A model generated the notes under the pieces. That model was given only the letters and a program-made list of their open reading frames with translations. It did not search any database and was not told the DNA's origin. From a virus: a stretch of DNA of 32,613 bases. Where the stretch lies: positions 1-32,613 of the IMG/VR virus record IMGVR_UViG_3300044630_003566; one strand, given 5' to 3'. Positions within the stretch are counted from its first letter, which is position 1, and each line of letters begins with the position of its first letter. A program made the translations under genes and the position numbers. Of the stretch, positions 23,998 to 30,487 are shown one piece after another.

Positions 23998-25498
23998 AAA
24001 TATAAGAATAGGTAGAGTCTTAAATAATCAAGATCCATTACTTCTTGGTCGTTTGAGAGTTTATGCCCCCGATGGTGATCCAAAAGAATATTTGGAAATT
24101 CCAAAGTCCGAGTGGTGGACTTCAAAGGACCCTTTGATTCATATACCTCTAATCCCATACCATTTACATATTACACCCTCAGAAGATGAATATGTTCACT
24201 TAATTTATTCAACGGATAGAGAACCATATGATAGTAATAAATTTTACATTCCAGGACCAATAAGTCGCCCGTGGAGGAATTTAAAAGATACATTCAACGG
24301 GTCACAAGCAGTTTTGTCAAACGGAAATAATTTACAACAAGCATATCAACCTCTGGATTCAACTACCGGGAAAGTAAACGTTGACATCGAAGGGGTCTAT
24401 CCCAAACCAATTGATAACGCAATCCTTGGTCGTGGTACCAGTGATGTAATTTTGACTCAACAGGATGTATTAATAAGAGCAGGAGTCACATTACCCAGTC
24501 AAAACCCCGAACTTCCAATTATTAAAAATGATAAAAGAAGTTTTCTACAAGTCTCAACCTTTCCATTAGAAACTATTAGTACAGGAACAGAAACTGCTAC
24601 TGAACGCACTTTCGAAGACGTAAGTATAAAAAGTTATGTTGAGTGGTATATTACTCCTAATAATAGTTTAGACTATGACGGATATATTAATTTTTATTAT
24701 ATAAATGGTAATGATGAAAAATTTAAAATATCTAACGTAAGTCAGAATGTTAATATTTTAGAAGGACAAAATTTTTTAACAGCATATACAATTAATTTTT
24801 CTTCGAAAACACTAGATGAGACCAAAGAATTAATAAATCAATTTATAAAAGGGGTAAATGTTGGTTTTATTAATATAAATGGTTACCCTACATTTACTGT
24901 TGAAAATCAATTTCCATTTTTTTACGGATTGGAATATTCAAATTATCTATTACTAACGTCTGACGATACTACTACTTCAAGTATAATAACAAATTTTATT
25001 CCCATTAATAAATTAGAACAATTATACCCGAAAGTAACTTTGAATGTTGCATTTCCAGAAACTGGAAATGGTTTGGTAACAAGAAAAAATCCCCCTCAAT
25101 TAGGAATTATTTATGATGAAAATCAAACCACAATAAATACATTTGGGTCAACACCAACACCAATAACATATTCATTGATGGGTGGAGATCGTGTGTATTT
25201 ACTATCTCATAGATCTGAAGATAAGTTTAAAGTAGATCTTAAAGATACCTTATATGGAATTCAAGAACCACAATTAGCAACCGATATATATCAAAAAACA
25301 AATTCTATGGTTAGAGGAGATGAATTACTATCACTTTTAAATTTGATAGTCAATTTTCTTCTTACCCACGTTCACGCATTTCCAGGTGTTGCACCAATTA
25401 AAGAGTATCCTAAAAAAGGGGTGTCTGCGTTGGAACTTGAAACCGTAATTAAAAATGCTCAAAATACCATACTGAACCAAAATATTCGAATTAATTGA
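23984..25498 (+). CDS. Baseplate hub/spike-like protein with N-terminal OB fold
   Basis: A 504-residue protein whose first 110 residues read like the OB domain of T4 gp5-type baseplate spikes. NIRIGRVLNNQDPLLLGRLRVYAP, then HIPLIPYHLHITPSEDEYVHLIY and KFYIPGPIS, show the usual strand order. The middle is Asn/Thr-rich beta sequence. The C-terminal 110 residues include MGGDRVYLLSHRSEDKF and NSMVRGDELLSLLNLIVNFL followed by THVHAFPG, a His pair that could bind metal as in spike tips. I see no lysozyme domain. It probably sits at the centre of the baseplate. The start ATG is within the upstream gene; the second residue region MEQVKNIRIGRV fits the fold start. Confidence 0.7.
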   Translation: MEQVKNIRIGRVLNNQDPLLLGRLRVYAPDGDPKEYLEIPKSEWWTSKDPLIHIPLIPYHLHITPSEDEYVHLIYSTDREPYDSNKFYIPGPISRPWRNLKDTFNGSQAVLSNGNNLQQAYQPLDSTTGKVNVDIEGVYPKPIDNAILGRGTSDVILTQQDVLIRAGVTLPSQNPELPIIKNDKRSFLQVSTFPLETISTGTETATERTFEDVSIKSYVEWYITPNNSLDYDGYINFYYINGNDEKFKISNVSQNVNILEGQNFLTAYTINFSSKTLDETKELINQFIKGVNVGFININGYPTFTVENQFPFFYGLEYSNYLLLTSDDTTTSSIITNFIPINKLEQLYPKVTLNVAFPETGNGLVTRKNPPQLGIIYDENQTTINTFGSTPTPITYSLMGGDRVYLLSHRSEDKFKVDLKDTLYGIQEPQLATDIYQKTNSMVRGDELLSLLNLIVNFLLTHVHAFPGVAPIKEYPKKGVSALELETVIKNAQNTILNQNIRIN

Positions 25499-25506
25499 TA
25501 TTTATT
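25499..25506 (+). promoter_or_regulatory. Late-promoter-like motif TATTTATT
   Basis: TATTTATT directly follows the stop codon of the baseplate gene and ends 12 bases before the ATG at 25519. It shares the TATTTAT core with sites before other structural genes. The leader after it has AAAGG near the start codon, one of the few SD-like stretches in the window. Confidence 0.5.
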
Positions 25507-25518
25507 AAATAAAAGGTA

Positions 25519-26979
25519 ATGTCAATTAATAATTCTTATTTTTCCAAAAATAATACAATACTATATGATAGTTTTACAAATACCGGAAGAAACCCGGTTA
25601 TGGAATTGTATTATGGAGATGGGGGGATTGCAAATCCAAAAGGGTATTCTAGATTCATATTCGATTTAGATCTCGGTTTGTTGAGAGAAAAAATTGATGA
25701 TGGAACAATATCAACTGGGTGTACGTCAGCAATGACTCACACTTTACGAATGACAAACACATCTTTTTTTGATAAAGATTTTTTGAACACAACTACTTCG
25801 CAAGGAAGACTCAGAGCAACATCTTTTGATTTATTTTTATTTAGAATTCCCTACACTAATTTTGATCCGAACCAACCCCAACTTTGGGATGAGGGTGTCG
25901 GGTACGATTATATTGATTCTATAACAAATATCCCAAATGATAAAAATTACTCCGATCGACCTTCGAACTGGTCAGGAAGAACCACAATAGATAATTGGGA
26001 AAACCCTGGAATTTATAGTAATACAAATACTGGGATATTCAACTACAATCAATTACAAATAATTGACACTCAACATTTTCAATTCGGTGATGAAAATATC
26101 GAATTTGATATGACAACTGAAATCCAGAATGTGTTAGATGGTACAATACAAAATCCAGTAGGTTATGGAATTGCGTATTTACCACAAGTAGAAAATATCA
26201 CCGGAACCTCCGGAACTTATTCAGTTGAATTTTTTACAAGACACACACAAACATTTTATGAACCTCATCTTTATACAAATTATGATGACTTGATAGAAGA
26301 TGATAGAAATTTATTTTCCTTGGGAAAAGTAAATAAACTTTATTTATATGTTTATGAGGATGGTAATTTTTTAAATTTGGATCAAAATCCGGTTGTTGAC
26401 ATAACAGGACCAAATTGTCAAGTAATACCCGGTCTATCTGGTCTAACAACTTGTAGAAGATCGAAAGGTGTTTATGAAGTTGTTATTCCACCATTATTAG
26501 GTTACTCAGTTCCTTGTACTTTTACAGATACATGGAGAAATATTATATCAAATGGTTTTACCCTTCCAGACATTATAAATCAATTTACAGTTTATCCATT
26601 AGCAAAATCTTTTACGATTGGAACTCAATCAAAAGATCCAGTATTATATGGGTTTGATTTTTATGGTATTAAACAAGATGAAAAAATATTAAACACAGAT
26701 GTAAGAAAAGTTGGGGTTATAATTAAAAAGGCATATACCACAAATCATTTACAACTCAAAGTTGATGCTTATTATCGTGTTTATGTAAGAGAAGGTCAAA
26801 CGGAAGTTCAAGTACAAGAGTGGACAAAAATTAACAGGACCCCAAATGAGTATTATTTTATCTTTGATACTCGAGATAAAATACCTAATGAATATTTTAT
26901 TGATATCAAAGTTTTGAGTAGTGGGGAAGTTAACACTTACAAAAAACAAATTAAATTCCAAATAGTGAATAAAAAATAA
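25519..26979 (+). CDS. Beta-rich virion protein with lectin/CBM-like N-terminal half
   Basis: A 486-residue protein, probably a tail or head appendage. The first 260 residues have the pattern of a DNRLRE/CBM96-like jelly-roll domain: YSRFIFDLDL early, SFDLFLFRIPY, a WDEGVGYDYID turn, SNWSGRTTIDNWENPGIY, EFDMTTEIQNVLDG, and FFTRHTQTFYEPHLYTNYDD as the closing strands. This fold often binds sugars. The second half (from about 290) contains further beta modules with three Cys residues. An adhesin or a glycan-binding decoration role is suggested. It is preceded by a TATTTATT motif and followed by a similar one. Confidence 0.6.
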   Translation: MSINNSYFSKNNTILYDSFTNTGRNPVMELYYGDGGIANPKGYSRFIFDLDLGLLREKIDDGTISTGCTSAMTHTLRMTNTSFFDKDFLNTTTSQGRLRATSFDLFLFRIPYTNFDPNQPQLWDEGVGYDYIDSITNIPNDKNYSDRPSNWSGRTTIDNWENPGIYSNTNTGIFNYNQLQIIDTQHFQFGDENIEFDMTTEIQNVLDGTIQNPVGYGIAYLPQVENITGTSGTYSVEFFTRHTQTFYEPHLYTNYDDLIEDDRNLFSLGKVNKLYLYVYEDGNFLNLDQNPVVDITGPNCQVIPGLSGLTTCRRSKGVYEVVIPPLLGYSVPCTFTDTWRNIISNGFTLPDIINQFTVYPLAKSFTIGTQSKDPVLYGFDFYGIKQDEKILNTDVRKVGVIIKKAYTTNHLQLKVDAYYRVYVREGQTEVQVQEWTKINRTPNEYYFIFDTRDKIPNEYFIDIKVLSSGEVNTYKKQIKFQIVNKK

Positions 26980-26987
26980 AAATAAAA

Positions 26988-26999
26988 TATTTATAAATA
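26988..26999 (+). promoter_or_regulatory. Late-promoter-like motif TATTTATAAATA
   Basis: The 27-base gap before the ATG at 27007 contains TATTTATA (26988-26995) overlapping TATAAATA (26992-26999), the latter being the exact T4 late promoter box. The palindromic overlap makes the active orientation unclear, but both genes around it run on the plus strand. Confidence 0.55.
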
Positions 27000-27006
27000 A
27001 AAAAAC

Positions 27007-27633
27007 ATGGCAAATTATACCGGACAGAGTTGTATAGATGAAGTAGTTGTAATATTGACTGGTAGCACAGGTTTTACAACCGGACAAATAGTTGGTGGAT
27101 TTCCTATTGGATCAGGTCCAGGGGCAACACAATGTTATACAATTTTAGGAAATGCATCATTAAGCGAAATTCCAACAATTCAGTTTCAGGGATTGGCATT
27201 TTATGAAGATTGTATTGAATGCTATATAGATAAAGAACTTGGTTTTGAATTTGAAGACTGTATAACTGGCGACTTAGAGGTGGTATCGGCAACTAGTCTT
27301 GGTTTTGTACCTACAATAGATTTAATTTATCAATTTTCATTAGATGGCTCCGCACCAAGATGTTATATTGCAACAGGTAACGTTGATCCTTTGGGGGTTG
27401 ATATTACGCCACAATCAATCAATGTTTTTACTAGTTGTATAAATTGTTATAAAAATCAAACAGTGACTGCTGGTACTGAATATACAGTCTGTGTTATTTG
27501 TTGTCCTTGTGATTCAGGTTCTACTGTAACAAGTGTGGCTGTACCTCATCCTGTATGGACATCAACAGATGGTAAGGCGGTAGTTCAAAGTAACATGGTC
27601 GTTTTAGGTGGACCTAATGGATTAAATAATTAA
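27007..27633 (+). CDS. Cys-pair repeat virion protein
   Basis: A 208-residue protein with a double repeat. Repeat 1: CYTILGNA (43-50) then FYEDCIECY (65-73). Repeat 2: CYIATGNV (119-126) then FTSCINCY (141-148). The distance from the first Cys to the CxxC is 26 and 25 residues. A third Cys cluster, CVICCPC, is at 162-168. Each unit looks like a small beta domain held by disulfides or a metal. Similar Cys-pair units occur in phage structural proteins from Bacteroidota metagenomes, from memory and unchecked. The last 40 residues are a separate tail. A surface fibre or decoration protein is likely. No signal peptide. Confidence 0.6.
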   Translation: MANYTGQSCIDEVVVILTGSTGFTTGQIVGGFPIGSGPGATQCYTILGNASLSEIPTIQFQGLAFYEDCIECYIDKELGFEFEDCITGDLEVVSATSLGFVPTIDLIYQFSLDGSAPRCYIATGNVDPLGVDITPQSINVFTSCINCYKNQTVTAGTEYTVCVICCPCDSGSTVTSVAVPHPVWTSTDGKAVVQSNMVVLGGPNGLNN

Positions 27634-27635
27634 AT

Positions 27636-28124
27636 ATGAGAAATTTAAATTCAATTATTAAAAGAGTAATTAAAGAAACTTTTGAAGATAAACCATCAAC
27701 TCAAGAAAGAGGGTCTTCAAGATATATGTTCTTTTCAAATTTACAACAAATGAGAAGACAATGTGATATGTTATTAGAATTGGATCATTCTATGATTGAA
27801 GAAATTCTTGAAAATGGTCACGACTGGGCTCAGGATCATATCGCGGAAGCAAAAAATAACATGGATCAAGTTTTTGATTTTTTAATGAATGAGACAAAAA
27901 AACATGGAATGCAAATGTCAATGAATATTGATGATGAAGATATGGTCATGATGGAAGGTAGAAAAAAAACAGGAACAAAACTTTGTGCCAGAGGTTTAGC
28001 ATCTGCTAAAGCGAAATATGACGTTCACCCCTCTGCTTATAGTAATGGTCACGCCGTTCAAGTATGCAAAGGAAAAATCAAAGGACTCGACGGAAAAAGA
28101 AGGTGTTCAGGTGCGTTTTGTTAA
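27636..28124 (+). CDS. Candidate internal head protein with basic Cys-containing tail
   Basis: A 162-residue protein. The N-terminus MRNLNSIIKRVIKETFED is a basic amphipathic helix ending in IKE, the (I/L)xE form of T4 capsid-targeting sequences cut by the prohead protease. The middle (30-90) is helical with WAQDHIAEAKNN, which includes a second IAE site. The C-terminus (109-162) is basic and contains four Cys: LCARGLASAKAKYDVHPSAY, then VQVCKGK and CSGAFC. The Tyr-xx-xPSAY pattern recalls a short tail shared by many T4-like phage proteins (from memory, unchecked). The layout suggests a protein packed into the head and possibly injected, but this is inference. Confidence 0.6.
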   Translation: MRNLNSIIKRVIKETFEDKPSTQERGSSRYMFFSNLQQMRRQCDMLLELDHSMIEEILENGHDWAQDHIAEAKNNMDQVFDFLMNETKKHGMQMSMNIDDEDMVMMEGRKKTGTKLCARGLASAKAKYDVHPSAYSNGHAVQVCKGKIKGLDGKRRCSGAFC

Positions 28125-28170
28125 AGAATAAAAGAAATTAATATCTCTTTTTTTGAATTTTATGTTTATC

Positions 28171-28183
28171 CGTATATTTATTA
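28171..28183 (+). promoter_or_regulatory. Late-promoter-like motif identical to the capsid-gene motif
   Basis: CGTATATTTATTA in the 61-base gap before the HNH gene is repeated exactly, on the opposite strand, at 32389-32401 upstream of the capsid gene. It ends two bases before the ATG at 28186, so a normal leader would need a later start codon or another promoter upstream. TTTG at 28152-28155 with a 17-base spacer to TATATTTA also gives a weak Bacteroidota-like promoter. Confidence 0.45.
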
Positions 28184-28185
28184 GT

Positions 28186-28668
28186 ATGGATCAACAATGT
28201 AGTAAATGCGGAAAAATAAAATCTATAACTGATTTTTATAAAACTCAAAGAGGAAATAAATGTAAAGAATGTATTTTAAAAGTAACACGAGAATATAAAA
28301 GAAAGAAAAGATTAGATCCGGAACACAGAAAAAGAGAAGGGATCTTACAAAAAGAAAGAAGGGTTAGATTGTGGCAAAACACTCTTATTCATGACTCAAA
28401 ACATAGAAAAATAGAATGTACGTTAACCGTTGACGACATCAATGAAATGATGGAGAAACAAAACGGTCTTTGTCATTGGTTTAAAATACCTTTAATACCT
28501 TCCCATCAAAAAAAACATCCACAACAACCATCTTTAGATAGATTAGATAATAATAAGGGATATACTAAAGATAATGTTGTACTATGTTGTTATTCCGCAA
28601 ACATAGGTAGAAATGAAATTGATTTGGGGACTTGGAGAACTTTTTTGAAATTACTTTTGAATAATTAA
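28186..28668 (+). CDS. HNH-type endonuclease with zinc finger
   Basis: A 160-residue protein. I start at the ATG at 28186, which places MDQQCSKCGK first; earlier in-frame starts (TTG 28153, ATG 28162) would add an unlikely hydrophobic leader. C5-x2-C8 and C26-x2-C29 form a treble-clef-like zinc site. A basic helix follows, then KQNGLCHWFKIPL and SLDRLDNNKGYTKDN (116-130) with VVLCCYSAN, which is the core of the HNH_3-like nuclease family. The usual first His of HNH is not obvious, though HW at 97-98 may serve. Free-standing HNH genes in phages are often homing endonucleases that spread between genomes. Confidence 0.7.
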   Translation: MDQQCSKCGKIKSITDFYKTQRGNKCKECILKVTREYKRKKRLDPEHRKREGILQKERRVRLWQNTLIHDSKHRKIECTLTVDDINEMMEKQNGLCHWFKIPLIPSHQKKHPQQPSLDRLDNNKGYTKDNVVLCCYSANIGRNEIDLGTWRTFLKLLLNN

Positions 28669-28687
28669 ATTTTCTTTTTTATATTTG
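28657..28687 (+). promoter_or_regulatory. Bacteroidota-type promoter
   Basis: TTG (28657-28659), a 20-base spacer, and TATATTTG (28680-28687) match the Bacteroidota consensus TTG and TAnnTTTG at the usual distance. The -33 element overlaps the end of the HNH gene. It lies 19 bases before the ATG at 28707, whose leader is almost pure A. This points to transcription by the host housekeeping sigma factor, probably early in infection. Confidence 0.65.
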
Positions 28688-28706
28688 TAAAAACAAAAAA
28701 AACAAT

Positions 28707-29141
28707 ATGAAAAAAAGTATTCTAAGATTTTACAAAAGATTTAAAGTTTATTTAGGAAAATTAGGACGTTCGAAAGGACTTAAAACTGAAGAATATTTAC
28801 AAGATCACGAAAAAATCGCATTCCGTATATGTGTAAAACTTATTTCTCACGAGGATTCTGAACTTGTAATTGCACCAATGTCACAAAAAAGATTTATAGT
28901 GAATAATACCCTTAATTTATTTTGTACATTAGACTGGGGAAGAATCGAATTGACCAATCATACATTTCATTATGACGTTAAGTTAAGTGGTAGAGATTTC
29001 GAAAGAGTTCTTTTCTTATTCGATAAAGAATCAGAAAAAAGAAGATCGGTTACTGAAAGTATAGTTCAAAGTCAAATTAACGACTCACTAATTAAAATAT
29101 TAAATAAAATTAATAATAGAGTAGAAACTCACTTAAGTTAA
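28707..29141 (+). CDS. Hypothetical protein under a host-type promoter
   Basis: A 144-residue protein with a strongly basic N-terminus (MKKSILRFYKRFKVYLGKLG) that could bind nucleic acid or a membrane surface. The centre contains KIAFRICVKLISHEDSELVIAP and FIVNNTLNLFCTLDW, a beta-rich unit, and KLSGRDFERVLFLFDKESEKRR, a charged helix. I do not recognise the family. It is the only gene in the window with a clear Bacteroidota promoter, so it may be expressed early. It ends two bases before the convergent stop of the next minus-strand gene; no terminator is visible between them. Confidence 0.65.
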   Translation: MKKSILRFYKRFKVYLGKLGRSKGLKTEEYLQDHEKIAFRICVKLISHEDSELVIAPMSQKRFIVNNTLNLFCTLDWGRIELTNHTFHYDVKLSGRDFERVLFLFDKESEKRRSVTESIVQSQINDSLIKILNKINNRVETHLS

Positions 29142-29143
29142 AA

Positions 29144-30157
29144 TTATAGATTCCTAAGTATTCTTCTTATAATTTGATCCTCATTCATTTTTTTGGTTTT
29201 GTAACTTGTCATAACAGGTTTTTGACCTTTTCCTGATTGAGGATCTTTTTTTTCTGCATTTCTTTTTTGTTGACATGCCGATCTTTTTTGTGAATCACTC
29301 ATTTTACCTGCAACACCAGAGGCTCTACATTTTGGATATGATCCTGTGTCGGCATCCTTTCTTCCACATGGGGGATGTTTACCATCTACTTTTCTACATA
29401 TATCTACCCAAGGTCCTTTTGGCTGAGATGACCCTTTTGTTTTTTTCTTTTTACCAAACCATACAGCCAAATCTTCGTTTACCGCATGAACCGGGTATTC
29501 TTCCTGATTATATGACCCATCTTTGTTTTTTTCCCAAACCCCGACCGTCCTTTTGATATTATTTTTCAAACTAGGTTTTTTGGCATAATCATTATAATCA
29601 TGATCTACCTCAATAGAAAAAGGGCTTAAAAAATTTTTTTTCCATTTTTTTAACCCCAATTCAACTGGGCCACTGTATACCCCTGCACTAGTTGATGAAT
29701 CAACTTCATTGATTGCATTTTCATTTGATTTTAGTTTGATAGTTTCTCGTAAAATGTTTTTTATGACATCATCAATACTTTCAAGTTTTGTCTTAGGTTT
29801 TTGTTTTTTGGGTAATTTAATTGGTTTTGCATCTGTATTTTTTTTAGGAAGTGAGTTCATAATACCAGCATCCCCATCCCAGGCAAATTTATCTGGGTGT
29901 TTTTTAATATCATTTGTGACTTTTTCTGCCCTTTTTTCTATCTTACTTATCCATTTTGGGTGAGTCGACATATCACCATCTAAACTGTCATAATCAAGTA
30001 ACGCACTGTCATAGTCATTAAGGATTTCTGTGTAAGGTTTGTTTAACTTATCTCCAAAATCCCGTAACCCGGGAAGTAACGGTGATACATAACTACCTCT
30101 AGAAGAACTGGTCGATGTAATTTCGTTTAATATTTTTTTAATAATCTTATTTAACAT
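29144..30157 (-). CDS. Basic protein with duplicated targeting-like segments and DUF5872-like end
   Basis: A 337-residue, very Lys-rich protein. It starts MLNKIIKKILNEITSTSSSR, a basic helix ending in LNE followed by a Ser/Thr linker. A similar unit recurs at 128-190: DVIKNILRETIK, then INEVDSSTSAGVYSGP and HDYNDY, matching SYVSP and NDYDSALLDYD of the first copy. A third helix, EDQIIRRILRNL, ends the protein. Residues 233-303 contain WFGKKKK, GPWVDICRK, PPCGRK, YPKCRASGVAGKMSDSQKRSA, which I associate with the DUF5872 family (from memory). The basic, repetitive, (I/L)xE-rich layout suggests a protein packaged with DNA and cut by the prohead protease. Confidence 0.62.
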   Translation of the reverse strand: MLNKIIKKILNEITSTSSSRGSYVSPLLPGLRDFGDKLNKPYTEILNDYDSALLDYDSLDGDMSTHPKWISKIEKRAEKVTNDIKKHPDKFAWDGDAGIMNSLPKKNTDAKPIKLPKKQKPKTKLESIDDVIKNILRETIKLKSNENAINEVDSSTSAGVYSGPVELGLKKWKKNFLSPFSIEVDHDYNDYAKKPSLKNNIKRTVGVWEKNKDGSYNQEEYPVHAVNEDLAVWFGKKKKTKGSSQPKGPWVDICRKVDGKHPPCGRKDADTGSYPKCRASGVAGKMSDSQKRSACQQKRNAEKKDPQSGKGQKPVMTSYKTKKMNEDQIIRRILRNL

Positions 30158-30177
30158 AGAAAAATAATACCTATACT

Positions 30178-30185
30178 TATAAATA
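30178..30185. promoter_or_regulatory. TATAAATA/TATTTATA box between divergent genes
   Basis: The 46-base gap between the minus-strand gene (start 30157) and the plus-strand gene (start 30204) contains TATAAATA on the plus strand, equal to TATTTATA on the minus strand. It could serve the gene at 30204 as an exact T4-type late box (18 bases to ATG) or the minus-strand gene as the TATTTATW motif seen elsewhere (20 bases to ATG). Confidence 0.45.
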
Positions 30186-30203
30186 TCATAAAAGTTTAAA
30201 AAT

Positions 30204-30425
30204 ATGGAAAACTCAAATAATTTGTATGGAAATCTATTCGGAACAATAAATATACTTGATGAAAATCATTTGGAATTAATTTTAACCTCAATGGATGAGG
30301 GTCATGCCATTTATTATTTGGTCGAAGCAATTAAAGCCGCTCACAAACGGGGATCCTTCACAATTGGTGAATCTGAAGTTCTATCAAAAGCAATTAGAGT
30401 AATATCTAAAAATTCCGAAGAATAA
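30204..30425 (+). CDS. Small hypothetical protein beside the capsid gene
   Basis: A 73-residue acidic protein with ATG in an A-rich context. YYLVEAIKAAHKRGSFTIGESEVLSKAIRVI is a helix-turn-helix-like pair of helices around a Gly/Phe turn, but no DNA-binding family can be named. It is bordered by the divergent TATAAATA box and, downstream, by a terminator shared with the convergent capsid gene. Function unknown; small accessory proteins next to capsid genes are common in T4-like phages. Confidence 0.6.
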   Translation: MENSNNLYGNLFGTINILDENHLELILTSMDEGHAIYYLVEAIKAAHKRGSFTIGESEVLSKAIRVISKNSEE

Positions 30426-30440
30426 ATCATATAAAATAAA

Positions 30441-30464
30441 AAAGGTCAGACGAATCTGACCTTT
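30441..30464. terminator. Bidirectional intrinsic terminator
   Basis: AAAGGTCAGA (30441-30450), loop CGAA, then TCTGACCTTT (30455-30464) form a 10-bp perfect hairpin. A runs on the left and T runs on the right give a U-tract in both directions. It lies between the stop codons of the plus-strand gene at 30204 and the minus-strand capsid gene, and would end both transcripts. Confidence 0.88.
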
Positions 30465-30487
30465 TTCTTTATTTAACCTTTAATTGA

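Noticed and set aside
26749-27087. Minus-strand open frame of 112 codons.
   Set aside because: It is a shadow of the beta-rich structural gene and the next gene start; it is hydrophobic and low in complexity, as expected from antisense AT-rich DNA.
29139-29146. A terminator between the convergent genes at 28707 and 29144.
   Set aside because: The stop codons are only two bases apart and no GC-rich hairpin with a T tract lies there.
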